A DNA stretch of 64,000 bases, taken from contig CM064502.1 in the NCBI GenBank assembly GCA_032716605.1, positions 51,453,270 through 51,517,269 of the forward strand, written 5' to 3'. Positions 22,140 to 33,595 of the stretch are shown piece after piece (the first letter of the stretch is position 1; every line of letters starts with the position of its first letter). The DNA comes from Paralithodes platypus (taxonomy: Eukaryota > Arthropoda > Malacostraca > Decapoda > Lithodidae). Position numbers and translations under genes: made by a program. Under the pieces are notes generated by a model that saw nothing but the letters and a program-made list of their open reading frames with translations, did not search any database and was not told the DNA's origin.

Positions 22140-25100
22140 CTCTCACAATGTATCTCCTTCATATTGTTCCTTACACTGCCCCTTCCTTTCACTGTCTCAC
22201 CCTCACAGTATCTCTCCCACACTCTCTCTCCCTCACACTGTCTCTCCCTCACACTGTCTCTCTCTTTCACTGTCTCTCCCTCACACTGTCTCTCCCTCAC
22301 AATGTCTCTCCCTTTCTCACTCTGTCTCTCCCTTTCTCAATGTCTCTCACATTGTCTCTCCCTCACACTCTCTTTCACTTTGTCTCTCCCGCACACTGTC
22401 TCTCCCGCACACTGTCCCTCCCTTACACTGTCCCTCGCTTACACTGTCCCTCGCTTACACTGTCTCTCGCTTACACTGTCTCTCGCTTACACTGTCTCTC
22501 GCTTACACTGTCTCTCGCTTACACTGTCTCTCGCTTACACTGCCTCTCGCTTACGCTGCCTCTCGCTTACGCTGTCTCTCGCTTACGCTGTCTCTCGCTT
22601 ACGCTGTCTCTCGCTTACGCTGTCTCTCGCTTACGCTGTCTCTCTCGCTTACGCTGTCTCTCGCTTACGCTGTCTCTCGCTTACGCTGTCTCTCGCTTAC
22701 GCTGTCTCTCGCTTACGCTGTCTCTCGCTTACGCTGTCTCTCGCTTACGCTGTCTCTCGCTTACGCTGTCTCTCGCTTACGCTGTCTCTCGCTTACGCTG
22801 TCTCTCGCTTACGCTGTCTCTCGCTTACGCTGTCTCTCGCTTACGCTGTCTCTCGCTTACGCTGTCTCTCGCTTACGCTGTCTCTCGCTTACGCTGTCTC
22901 TCGCTTACCGCTGTCTCTCGCTTACGCTGTCTCTCGCTTACGCTGTCTCTCGCTTACGCTGTCTCTCGCTTACGCTGTCTCTCGCTTACGCTGTCTCTCG
23001 CTTACGCTGTCTCTCCCTCACGCTGCCTCTCCCTCACAGTGTCTCTCCCTTACAGTGTCTCTCTCTTACACGGTCTCCCTCTCCCTCACGCTGTCTCTCC
23101 TTACCTGTCTCTCGCTTACACGGTCTCTCTCACACGGTCTCTCCCTCACACTGTCTCTCCCTCACACTGTCTCTCCCTCAGTGTCTCTCCTCTGTCTCTC
23201 CCTTACAGTGTCTCTCTCTCACACGGTCTCTCCCTCACACTGTCTCTCCCTCACACTGTCTCTCCCTCACACTGTCTCTCCCTCACACTGTCTCTCCCTC
23301 ACACTGTCTCTCCCTCACACTGTCTCTCTCTCTCACTGTCTCTCCCTCACACTGTCTCTCCCTCACACTGTCTCTCCCTCACACTGTCTCTCTCCCTCAC
23401 ACGGTCTCTCCCTCACACTGTCTCTCCCTCACACTGTCTCTCCCTCACACTGTCTCTCCCTCACACTGTCTCTCTCCCTCACACTGTCTCTCCCCTCACA
23501 CTGTCTCTCCCTCACACTGTCTCTCCCTCACACTGTCTCCTCTCCCTCACACTGTCTCTCCCTCACACTGTCTCTCCCTCACACTGTCTCTCCCTCACAC
23601 TGTCTCTCCCTCACACTGTCTCTCCCTCACACTGTCTCTCCCTCACACTGTCTCTCCCTCACACTGTCTCTCCCTCACACTGTCTCCCTCACACTGTCTC
23701 TCCCTCACACTGTCTCTCCCTCACACTGTCTCTCCCTCACACTGTCTCTCCCTCACACTGTCTCTCCCTCACACTGTCTCTCCCTCACACTGTCTCTCCC
23801 TCACACTGTCTCTCCTCACACTGTCTCTCCCTCACACTGTCTCTCCCTCACACTGTCTCTCCCTCACACTGTCTCTCCCTCACACTGTCTCTCCCTCACA
23901 CTGTCTCTCCCTCACACTGTCTCTCCCTCCCACACACTGTCTCTCCCTCACACTGTCTCTCCCTCCCACACACTGTCTCTCCCTCGCACTGTCTCTCCCT
24001 CGCACTGTCTCTCCCTCGCACTGTCTCTCCCTCCCACACACTGTCTCTCCCTCGCACTGTCTCTCCCTCGCACTGTCTCTCCCTCGCACTGTCTCTCCCT
24101 CGCACTGTCTCTCCCTCGCACTGTCTCTCCCTCGCACTGTCTCTCTCCCTCGCACTGTCTCTCCCTCGCACTGTCTCTCCCTCGCACTGTCTCTCCCTCG
24201 CACTGTCTCTCCCTCGCACTGTCTCTCCCTCGCACTGTCCCTCCCTCGCACTGTCCCTCCCTCGCACTGTCCCTCCCTCGCACTGTCCCTCCCTCGCACT
24301 GTCCCTCCCTCGCACTGTCCCTCCCTCGCACTGTCCCTCCCTCGCACTGTCCCTCCCTCGCACTGTCCCTCCCTCGCACTGTCCCTCCCCTCGCACTGTC
24401 CCTCCCTCGCACTGTCCCCTCCCTCGCACTGTCCCTCCCTCGCACTGTCCCTCCCTCGCACTGTCCCTCCCTCGCACTGTCCCTCCCTCGCACTGTCCCT
24501 CCCTCGCACTGTCCCTCCCTCGCACTGTCCCTCCCTCGCACTGTCCCTCCCTCGCACTCCCTCGCACTGTCCCTCCCTCGCACTGTCCCTTCCCTCGCAC
24601 TGTCCCTCCCTCGCACTGTCCCTCCCTCGCACTGTCCCTCCCTCGCACTGGCCCTCCCTCGCACTGTCCCTCCCCTCGCACTGTCCCTCCCTCGCACTGT
24701 CCCTCCCTCGCACTGTCCCTCCCTCGCACTGTCCCTCCCTCGCACTGTCCCTCCCTCGCACTGTCCCTCCCTCGCACTGTCCCTCCCTCGCACTGTCCCT
24801 CCCTCGCACTGTCCCTCCCTCGCACTGTCCCTCCCTCGCACTGTCCCTCCCTCGCACTGTCTCTCCCTCGCACTGTCTCTCCCTCGCACTGTCTCTCCCT
24901 CGCACTGTCTCTCCCTCGCACTGTCTCTCCCTCGCACTGTCTCTCCCTCGCACTGTCTCTCCCTCGCACTGTCTCTCCCTCCTCGCACTGTCTCTCCCCC
25001 CTCGCACTGTCTCTCCCCCCTCGCACTGCCTCTGCCCTCGCACTGTCTCTCCCCCCTCGCACTGTCTCTCCCCCCTCGCACTGTCTCTCCCCCCTCGCAC

Positions 25101-26225
25101 TGTCTCTCCCCCCTCGCACTGTCTCTCCCTCGCACTGTCTCTCCCTCGCACTGTCTCTCCCTCCTCGCACTGTCTCTCCCTCGCACTGTCTCTCCCTCGC
25201 ACTGTCTCTCCCTCCTCGCACTGCCTCTCCCCCCTCGCACTGTCTCTCCCCCCTCGCACTGTCTCTCCCCCCTCGCACTGTCTCTCTCCCCCCTCGCACT
25301 GTCTCTCCCCCTCGCACTGTCTCTCTCTCCCCCCCTCGCACTGTCTCTCCCCCCTCGCACTGTCTCTCCCCCCTCACACTGTCTCTCCCCCCTCACACTG
25401 TCTCTCTCCCCCCTCGCACTGTCTCTTCCCCCCTCGCACTGTCTCTCCCCCCCTCACACTGTCTCTCCCCCCTCACACTGTCTCTCCCCCCTCGCACTGT
25501 CTCTCCCCCCTCGCACTGTCTCTCCCCCTCACACTGTCTCTCCCCCCTCGCACTGTCTCTCTCTCCCCCCTCGCACTGTCTCTCCCCCCTCGCACTGTCT
25601 CTCCCCCCCTCACACTGTCTCTCCCCCCTCACACTGTCTCTCCCCCCCTCACACTGTCTCTCCCCCCTCACACTGTCTCTCCCCCCTCACACTGTCTCTC
25701 CCCCCTCACACTGTCTCTCCCCCCTCACACTGTCTCTCCCCCCTCACACTGTCTCTCCCCCCTCACACTGTCTCTCCCCCCTCACACTGTCCTCTCCCCC
25801 CTCACACTGTCTCTCCCCCCCTCACACTGTCTCTCCCTCCCCTCCCCCCCTCACACTGTCTCTCCTCCCCCCTCACACTGTCTCTCCCCCCCTCACACTG
25901 TCTCTCCCCCCCTCACACTGTCTCTCCCCCCCTCACACTGTCTCTCCCCCCCTCACACTGTCTCTCCCCCCCCTCACACTGTCTCTCCCCCCCTCACACT
26001 GTCTCTCCCCCCCTCACACTGTCTCTCTCCCCCTCCCCCCCTCACACTGTCTCTCCCCCCTCACACTGTCTCTCCCCCCCTCACACTGTCTCTCCCCCCC
26101 TCACACTGTCTCTCCCCCCCTCACACTGTCTCTCCCCCCCTCACACTGTCTCTCCCCCCCTCACACTGTCTCTCCCCCCCTCACACTGTCTCTCTCCCTC
26201 ACTATATCTTTAACACTGTCTCTTC
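22140..26225 (+). repeat. 4.1-kb pyrimidine-rich satellite, 16-19 bp unit, zoned variants
   Basis: The basic unit is CTCACACTGTCTCTCC (16 bp). Successive zones: CTTACACTGTCTCTCG (about 22435-22545), CTTACGCTGTCTCTCG (to about 23010), CTCACACTGTCTCTCC (about 23230-23980), CTCGCACTGTCTCTCC (to 24235), CTCGCACTGTCCCTCC (to about 24860), back to TCTCTCC, then 18-19 bp units with lengthening C runs (about 24985-26200). The unit has no stop codon in any plus-strand frame and its period is not a multiple of 3, so all three plus frames stay open for about 1370 codons. These are not genes. Confidence 0.97.
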
Positions 26226-26388
26226 CTCACAATTAACGTGAATCGTAAACAATTGTTATATTAGATTAATCACTGGAGAGGTAAACTGTGGGAACCTGCA
26301 TAATATACAATAGTCCCTGTGTACCAGGATAGGTCATTCACCCCAAACATAGGCGATGGGAATGGCGTCAATGCGTATCTAAACCCTT

Positions 26389-26593
26389 TGAGTACCAGTG
26401 ACGTGAGTTATATTATATTCTAGTTAAATTTAGACGGTATTATACAGCTCCGGAAGGATCTGCGGTAGTTAAAAAGGCTGGATTAGATAGTTGGAAGCCT
26501 TATTTTTGCTAGAGGTACTTCCTAAGCTGAATAAAATTTTCTAATAGTTGCCAGAAGATGATGAAAAGGACGTCCCTGGTACTGAACGGGTAA
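26389..26593 (+). mobile_element. Family C element (C6)
   Basis: CTAAACCCTTTGAGTACCAG at the left and CCCTGGTACTGAACGGGTAA at the right, with arms TTTAGACGGTATTATACAGC and GAATAAAATTTTCTAATAG. Terminal TTAA decayed at both ends. Confidence 0.82.
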
Positions 26594-26700
26594 TTTACGC
26601 CCCCAACTTAAGTTACTTACGACAGTAGGGAGACAAAAAGTCCTGACGTAGATACAGTTTGTGAAGGTAATGGTTGAATGTATTAATATTTTGTGTCATG

Positions 26701-26772
26701 CCCCACCCAGGGTTCGAACCCAGGCCAGTAGTGCAGCACTCCAGCACCTAAAGCACTAGACCACTGAGGAGC
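26701..26772 (-). mobile_element. tRNA-derived SINE head with pol III A and B boxes
   Basis: On the minus strand TGGTCTAGTGC (A box-like) is followed by GGTTCGAACCC (perfect B box), about 72 bp overall. The acceptor arms do not pair cleanly (CTCCTCA against GGGTGGGG), so a functional tRNA gene is unlikely. Confidence 0.6.
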
Positions 26773-26861
26773 TTAATTAAAAGTAGTGGCTTCATTTGGA
26801 ATTGTATCCCATCCACCACCACCCGCTCCGACCGGTCGTCACATTGTAAACTCCAGTTTGC

Positions 26862-27012
26862 TTAAGGGGAGATGGGTCGTTTTTCTGGACCCTTTTCTCC
26901 CTCATGTTTAGCCCCATTAGTTTTGAAATCTTAAGACGTTCGACCCAATAATTTGGCGATTTTAATACCTTTAGCCCCATTTCGTTTGACCTATTGTGCC
27001 ATTCAGGTGTCG
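26862..27012 (-). mobile_element. Family B element (B6), truncated
   Basis: TTAAGGGGAGATGGGTCG, then TTTAGCCCCATTAGTTTTG and the spaced ttaagac repeats, ending at GGTGTCG. The core and other end are missing. Confidence 0.88.
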
Positions 27013-27358
27013 TCGACTGACTAGGGACAGAGGTGCATCGGGGCGTTTCGTTCGTGGCCACCCCTTCGGGGATCACAGCGTCCGGCAATAGATAGCTTAA
27101 TAGACTTCGAATCCCAGTAATCTTTCTATCAATCAGACTATTCGATTACACATAATTATATAACCAACATTTTATTCAGTAAGCAAGTAAAAGCAGCGAT
27201 ATGAGAGGAAAAGCCCCGACCAGGAACCAGTTTGCGAGGGGTTAAGGTATGACAGAGCTGTGGGACAACCTGTTCCCGGCACACTCTACACCCCCTGATA
27301 CTCTTACCCTCACTAATCGCTTGTCGCTGTGGCCGAGGTAGTCAGGTCAGGTGAAGAT

Positions 27359-27560
27359 ATTGAGGGATAAGCCTTTTACAACGGTACCTCGTAGCTACTA
27401 TCTACTTTTCCTGTTTCTGATGAATGTAGAGGGGAGAAGGGGTGTTGGAGAGTGAAAGTATTGAGGGATAAGCCTTTTACAACGGCACCTCATAGCTACT
27501 ATCTACTTTTCGCTATTTTCTGAAGAATGTAGTTGGGAGAAGAGGTGTTGGAGAGAGAGG
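27359..27560 (+). repeat. Two-copy direct repeat, unit about 101 bp
   Basis: TTGAGGGATAAGCCTTTTAC with about 80 following bases occurs at 27360 and again at 27461 with scattered differences. A weaker match, ATTGAGGGACAAGCC, lies at 55490. Confidence 0.75.
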
Positions 27561-27884
27561 AAGCTGTTGGAGTGGCATTGTTATGTGTGTTATTAGTCTG
27601 TATACGTCGTCGAGGTATACAGTAGTCCCCCGCGTATACCCCACCGCCAACACTCTGCCAACCTACCGTGCTCAGGAAAGCATAGGAATAGAAACGAAGG
27701 CAAGCAACAAAAGCTCTCGTAATATTGATTAGTTTTCTTGTGGTAGTATGATGATGGGATAATAATTGGCTGTCGAAAAGTGAAATAAGAAGTGATGACC
27801 ATAAACTACCAACATAAGAACATAAGATTGATACGAAATTGCTGTTTGTATTATGACAATGATGGTTATGTAACTATATCTATA

Positions 27885-27885
<1 letters not shown>

Positions 27886-27916
<31 letters not shown>

Positions 27917-27937
27917 TTACTACTATTACTACTAATA
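27886..27937 (+). repeat. (TAC)n microsatellite
   Basis: About 14 TAC/ACT units with few interruptions. Confidence 0.9.
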
Positions 27938-28295
27938 CTGAAATGGGGGGAATTGGTAGTCTTTCTCTTGCAACGGCGCTCATTTCAGTATCTTAGCCTT
28001 TATAGTTTTTTTTTTGACAATGAGATACTCTCTAAACTGGTATTCTCTGTACTGCATTATCCAGATTATCACAGTTAATATTTTATCAGGTTTTACTCTA
28101 GCTCTTCCTGTGACTAAATTAGAATCCCAGTCATTGTTTTAAAATTAGGCAACATAATAATGCTTAGAATATTATGAAGAGAGATAAGCATATTTACATA
28201 TTCAAGCATTAACGTAACTACTCGCATTCTGCAACAATCTAACTATACTTATAAAGCACAGCACCACAGTAGAAATACCTATAACGCAATAATAT

Positions 28296-28521
28296 TTAAC
28301 GGAGGTCACCGGCTTTTTTTTTTTATTTTTCTCTCCTGTTCTCTCTTTCCCTGGCTTGTATCCATTCGGTCCCATTCAGCCAACTGTTTTAAGACGTTTA
28401 TCCCCATCTAGGTGTCGATTTCTTCCTGGCGAGCGATAGCGAGCAATCATTGTATGGAGAAATCCGGCTACGCCGGAGAAATTTTTCTATCGAAAAATGT
28501 ACAAATTTAGCTTGCTGTCAA

Positions 28522-28588
<67 letters not shown>

Positions 28589-28719
28589 TGGCTCGCTACC
28601 GCTCGCCAGGAAAATAATGACACCTGGATGGGAGTAAACGTCTTAAAACAGTAGGCTGAATGGATACAAGCCAAAGAGAGTGGGAGAGAAAGAGAAAAAA
28701 AGCGGGTGGGCTCCCTTAA
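28296..28719 (+). mobile_element. Family A foldback element (A4), TTAA flanks
   Basis: TTAACGGAGGTCACCGGC to GCGGGTGGGCTCCCTTAA. Arms with GGCGAGCGATAGCGAGCAA and GGCTCGCTACCGCTCGCC. The central loop is expanded by about 29 TA units (28529-28586), which makes this the longest A copy. Confidence 0.92.
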
Positions 28720-28858
28720 ATTTTCTTGGTAAATATCTCGGCAACAACTATAACGTTTTTGCTACAAGATAGCTACACCTCCGACGGAGAACAACATTGC
28801 ATCATTCATCACATCAATTCATATAAATAATGTAGCACCGTAAAACGAATGTCCTGTA

Positions 28859-29092
28859 TTAACCCTCTCCGATATATGACGCGATTTTGAGCCTATTGGG
28901 GATACTTTAAAGCCTTTGTTACCATCAGGGGTATTTAGAAACCTGTAGTTTAGTTACTTCAACTTCTGCAGTTGTCTTTGAGTTAGCTGTGAGCAGAAAA
29001 CTAATTTTGGAGAGGTAATTATAATGGTGAGAAACTCTATTTCTTATTGCTAATCTGGCAACCTCTGCGTCATATGAGTCTGAAGGGGTTAA
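28859..29092 (+). mobile_element. TTAA-flanked inverted-repeat element C', 234 bp
   Basis: TTAACCCTCTCCGATATATG and the inverse CATATGAGTCTGAAGGGGTTAA. Its interior is unlike family C, so I treat it as a separate piggyBac-like family. Confidence 0.65.
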
Positions 29093-29332
29093 TAACAATA
29101 TTACAACTACAATGAACTAACCGCGTAGTAATCACAAACACGTAACAAGAATAGCAGAAGCCATATAATCATATTTTGCCATGAAATGAATCAACACTTC
29201 AATTTCACAACAATAAACACACACACACACACCTGTGGTTCCTGTGGTGGTAGTTGATGGCTGGCAGTTATCGTCCCGTGGTCCACGCCACTGTTGCGCC
29301 GCCACACACACAAACACACACACACATGGGTC

Positions 29333-29403
29333 GTTTTGGTCTAGTGGTCTAAGGCGCCGTGCGCTGACCACGAGGTCGAGGGCTCAAGTCCCCCAGAATC
29401 TTA
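29333..29403 (+). mobile_element. tRNA-derived SINE head
   Basis: TTTTGGTCTAGTGGTCTAAG (A box region), then GAGGGCTCAAGTCCCCC (degenerate B box). The layout is tRNA-Leu-like. About 200 bp of unrecognised, SINE-body-like sequence follows. Confidence 0.5.
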
Positions 29404-29827
29404 AAGGTATTTTCGGCTATCCCGAAAGAGAGGATTGTATCATGGTCACACCCTAGCCAGCTGCTCAATTATCAGCTTGCGTTAGCTTACATGTAGGCCT
29501 ACTCTCTTCAGTGCATCTGCGTATGTCCAATGATGGGAATTCAGGCACCTCAGAGTCGCCTAAGGTCGCATGTGACTTTTATAATTAAGGTAGAATAAGC
29601 TTTGTACTGTACCTAAGGTTAAAAAAAGATAAAATAAATAAACTCTGCAAGTGAAGAATAAACCAATTGTTATTTATTGACACACACACACACACACAGT
29701 GGCAGCTGAGGCGAGAGGTTGCACCGGTGGAGCTCCTGCCTAATTGTATTGTTTAAGGAATGGTAGTGGTGTCCCAACGTGCAGTTACGTGTTTAAGCTA
29801 TAAAAGCAATATAAGTTAACGTAGTGA

Positions 29828-30865
29828 TTGGGTGATAAAGGGTGTATGGAAGGCGATAATGAAGTGAACAGAATATCCCGGTCTACCAGGCACGGGTCAT
29901 CAACAAACATGTCCGACCAGAGTGAAGCTTCACGGTACGAGGGTGAGAACAGGTCACAGGATAAGAGTTACAGGTCCACAGCTACGAGTATGGAGGCAAC
30001 CTACAGTAAACAGGTCAGTGATTAGTTTTGTGATTTACCGGAGAATACTACAATGGAAGAATTCTTTATGAAAGTAGAACAAATCGAGAACGAGTGTAAC
30101 AAGGCAAGAGACGAAACTAATTCTTTGAGGGAGCCCACCTGCTTTTTTTTTCTCTCTCCCACTCTCTTTGGTTTGTATCCATTCGGCCCCATTCAGCCTA
30201 CTGTTTTAAGACGCTTACCCCCATCCAGGTGTCAATATTTTCCTGGCGAGCGGTAGCGAGCCAGCATATATATATATATACTGTATATATATATGATTTT
30301 TTAACAGTAAGCTATTTTTGTACATTTATCGATAGAATAATGTCTCCGGCGAAGCCGGATTTCTCCATGCAATGATGGCTCGCTATCGCTCGCCAGGAAG
30401 AAATCGACACCTGGATGGGAATAAACGTCTTAAAACAGTTGGCTGAATGGAGCCAAATGGATACAAGCCATAGAAAGAGAGAAAAGGAGAGAAATAGAAG
30501 AAAAGCAGGTGACCCCCCCCCCCATAAGAGAGACTGTTAGGTTAAAGGCAGAATTACAAGATGTATGCAAGCAAAATGAAACCTTAGAAAATATATATAG
30601 AGAATGAGAGTTAGAAATAGTCGAATTAAGACGCATGTTGAAGGAAATGGACGTTAAGCTCACGAAGCAACAATGCGCGATTGAGCAGGCTTCAAGTGAT
30701 TCGACCGAACGTGATGTGAAAGAGGCACGGGAAAAATTACGGAATGAAGCTGACAAATTAACCAAAGATCAACAGTGCTTAGTGCAGGAAATGAACGATG
30801 CAAAACGAAATATAACGAAATATAACTTCATTCCCAATTTGTTGATAAAGTTTGGTTTCAGTTAA
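29828..30865 (+). pseudogene. Coiled-coil protein frame split by family A element A5
   Basis: One frame runs 29828-30128 (TAG at 30023-30025) and, once A5 and one target copy are ignored, continues 30528-30865 with a TGA just before ELEIVELRRMLKEMD. The N-terminal part is Ser/Arg-rich (MSDQSEASRYEGENRSQDKS). From MEEFFMKVEQIENE onward it is charged and heptad-like (KVEQIENECNKARDE, RMLKEMDVKLTKQQ, KEAREKLRNEADKL), predicting a long coiled coil. I do not recognise the family; a retrotransposon ORF1 or gag-like protein is plausible. Two stops and the insertion make it non-functional. Confidence 0.6.
30125..30527 (-). mobile_element. Family A foldback element (A5), inserted in a coding frame
   Basis: Left TTGAGGGAGCCCACCTGC, right GCAGGTGACCCCCCCCCC then ATAA. 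Arms with GGCGAGCGGTAGCGAGCC and GGCTCGCTATCGCTCGCC, core CCGGCGAAGCCGG. The host frame reads NSLRETVRLKAELQ across the inferred empty site, which fixes the boundaries. Confidence 0.93.
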
Positions 30866-30984
30866 ACACACCAAATTATAATTGTTTTCAATCAATAAAT
30901 CTTTAATTCTAGAGCCATGGATGTAAACCGGTCTATGTTGTGTACATTAAACGTAACCTGCTATTGTGCTCGGTTTCTATATAT

Positions 30985-31629
30985 ATATATAATAGAAATG
31001 TCTGTACATTTGTCCTTTGTTCTTGTTGTTTGATGTACCATTTTTTCACCCGAAGTCCCAACACCCTGATTTTTTTGTTTTTATCTTACTCAGACCGTTC
31101 ATCGTTAAGTTATTTGACTTCGTTTAGTTTCCCCTTCAAAATGTCTGTCTTCCTTGGTTATATCCCTTCTCAGCTGTATATTTTCGTATTCCTTCTCTTC
31201 CTTCAGTTTCCCTGCATTTCCTAATATTTCGTCTACTACTTGACTACTCGTTAGTGTTACCTTCAATGGCCTCACTTTACCTTCCTCATATTTCACTATC
31301 CTTCTAAAGTTTGTAAGTACTAAATTATCGTCATCAATTACTTTACCAAGCATAATTTGTCTTCTACCTTGTCTCTATCTACCCTGGATTTAATATCTTC
31401 CTCCTTGTGTCCGAAGATAATCATCAACTTGTTCCTTTCAACGGTTTCCCTAATGAGTCGATCATTATTTCGAATCACTTTCTATATTTCGGTTTCCATT
31501 GTATTGCCTCGCTGGGTCTTATTAGTTTCTTGCTTTTTTCACTTTTCCTTCCTTTACTACCTCAGCAAAGTTAGCTTTCATGTCTTCACAACAGTCGTGA
31601 TTGGGATAGCGACAATACAATATAACTAA
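30985..31629 (-). pseudogene. Non-LTR retrotransposon ORF1-like protein, broken
   Basis: On the minus strand: VIRNNDRLIRETVERNKLM, IIFGHKEEDIKSRV, then (31353 onward) LTNFRRIVKYEEGKVRPLKV, TLTSSQVVDEILGNAGKL and ENIQLRRDITKEDR, ending IRVLGLRVKKWYIKQQ. The order 'VfG-kEe', 'R-G-ky---K-RPlkV', 'a-kLk', 'i--D-t-eeR', 'RvrKWyik' is that of ORF1 proteins in arthropod LINEs, which bind element RNA. Several frameshifts and stops lie between the blocks. It lies convergent to the coiled-coil frame on the other strand. Confidence 0.65.
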
Positions 31630-31851
31630 ATAAATGATGAAACATTGCGACGAATGGAAAACAATTGAGAAGAGCTAGTTAGAGGTAGAGGCTTGATAAG
31701 ATGAGCATGATTTGACTCCACCCATTACGAGAGCCTCTAGTGCAAATGACAATCTAATCACTCGATGTAATGTTCTTCTCTTGAAACTATCCTACACGAA
31801 AGTCGCTTTTGTGTCATCTGAAGATTATTCTTGACTATGGCACTAAATATA

Positions 31852-32040
31852 TTAACCTCTTCAGTATACAATGACGTACCTCTTAACTTATTCTGGACAT
31901 TATTAGAAGATTTAATTAAGTTTTGAAAGTATGTGTGTTAGTAATGGGTTAAGTGAGATCCATTTTACTACTTTATTAATAGAGGTCCTTCCTAAACTGT
32001 GTGGAATTATCTAGTTTTAGCAAGAATTCAGCTTTCATTC
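31852..32040 (+). mobile_element. Family C element (C7), right terminus lost
   Basis: TTAACCTCTTCAGTATACAA, GGACATTATTAGAAGATTTA, then GAGGTCCTTCCTAAACTGTG and GTTTTAGCAAGAATTC. The terminal 20-30 bp on the right are not recognisable. Confidence 0.65.
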
Positions 32041-32147
32041 AATGGATTTCTACAGTATCCAATACGCTCCTCGAGTATCCGTGTACTTAGGGACACCCTC
32101 CTGAATACGGTGGTTCCATGCCTGAGTAAGGAACGACTCCATGTTAC

Positions 32148-32473
32148 TTAAGGGGGTAGTGCTTGGTTATTGGTCTAAATATTTATATATTATATTATTT
32201 TTTTTAGTTTCCTCGCTAGACTTCCATCAAGCTTAGAAAAACACCCCCTAGACCCCCTTTCAACATAAATTCGTACATTTTTCGGAAGAAAAATGTCCCG
32301 GCCGAAGGTCGATTCCTTCTAAAATAAGAAGCTCGTTATCGCTCGCCAGGACAAAATCGACACCTAAATGGCACGAAAGGTCTTAATATTGACAACAAAA
32401 ATAAGGCGAAAGGTCTCAAAATCACCAAACTATCGGAACGAACGTCCATCAAAAGCGAGTACTACCCCCTTAA
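32148..32473 (+). mobile_element. Family B element (B7), TTAA flanks
   Basis: TTAAGGGGGTAGTGCTTGG to GCGAGTACTACCCCCTTAA (GGGGG-TAGT end type). The interior is the standard family B body with GGCCGAAGGTCG and CTCGTTATCGCTCGCC. Confidence 0.92.
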
Positions 32474-32608
32474 TAGATGAGGAAGAGTCGATTTCTGAGA
32501 CAGTTGTGTGAAAGATTATGGTGAGTAGAGAGACGAAGAATTTGAGGATACAGTGAGAAGGTTATCTCTGTTCCAGTCAGAGATAAAAGACAGGTCAGTA
32601 ATTACTAG

Positions 32609-32671
32609 GCCAAGGTGTAGTGGCAAATACACCTGCTAAATTGTAGTGTCATAGGTTCGAATCTTGGCAGC
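32609..32671 (+). mobile_element. tRNA-like SINE head
   Basis: GGCCAAGGTGTAGTGGCAAA followed about 35 bp later by AGGTTCGAATCTTGGCAG (B box). It has the same arrangement as the other SINE heads; the body downstream is not clearly shared. Confidence 0.5.
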
Positions 32672-33270
32672 ATAATGACAGCATAATGGCTATGATCAGG
32701 TTGGTTAGAATATATTTTGTATGTAAAGGTACAGGATTTTTGTAACGGGACTGTACTGTATATGAGGTTATTCCTTTGTATTTGGGAGACTTGAAAACCA
32801 AGATATTTCCTGGGCATAATCCCTGATAATACCAGAACATGTACTTTCATGCACATTGAACTATGAAAGAAAAAGAAGACAAAAATCATAATTATATACT
32901 AACATAGTACAGTAACGATGATAACATACATACTTGGAAGTCCAGATTATATAAGCAAAACCCTTACGAATTGCAGTATTAACATTACAGATATAATTAT
33001 TATGCCAATAAATGCTTATAATGCCGATAAAAAAAAAAAAAATATATGTATGATTGAATTTCATCAATTGTTAAACAAAAAAACAATCACAGTATTTACA
33101 AAAATAGATTTTCACGAGTACTACTGTATACTGTATATTAAGCCTAGTGTCCCTACATAACGCTCAAAATATAGAAGTACACATGCAAAGCAAATAATAT
33201 AAATATGTTTTCAAAATCTTTCCTCTACTCCAGCCCTACTTTCCCACAGCACCTCTTAAAATGTACTTAA

Positions 33271-33440
33271 CCTTTAACTGCTTTGGTAATGTAATGGTTA
33301 GTGTGCTTAAAATCTGTATGTGGTTTCCCAGGTTCGAATCCCGGGAGGATCACACGCTTTTATTACCTTACATGGGAGGTGTTTGGTGTTGGGAGTGAAA
33401 TTAATTAATTAAATTAATTCTATTGGCTCATGAGTAATTC
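33271..33440 (+). mobile_element. tRNA-derived SINE, copy 1
   Basis: GGTAATGTAATGGTTAGTGT (A box), AGGTTCGAATCCCGGGAGGA (B box), then a body ending GGGAGGTGTTTGGTGTTGG and AAATTAATTAATTAAAT. It shares about 140 bp with copy 2. Confidence 0.75.
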
Positions 33441-33595
33441 GTAGCGATGTCGGTCTTTTGAGATATTATGTGCACCATAAATTGTACTCTATTTCACATA
33501 CACAATACTTATTCAGTGCGCAGTTGGGTCTGAGTACACGATTATATTAATATCCAGTATTCGATACATGGATATCAATCGTAGTCATGTACTTA

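Noticed and set aside
22111..26241. Three overlapping plus-strand frames of about 1370 codons and minus-strand frames up to 493 codons
   Set aside because: They are the translation of a 16-19 bp satellite unit without stops; all three plus frames are open at once, which no real gene shows.
26701..26772. Functional tRNA gene
   Set aside because: The B box is perfect but the acceptor stem does not pair and the anticodon arm is unclear, so a SINE head is more likely.
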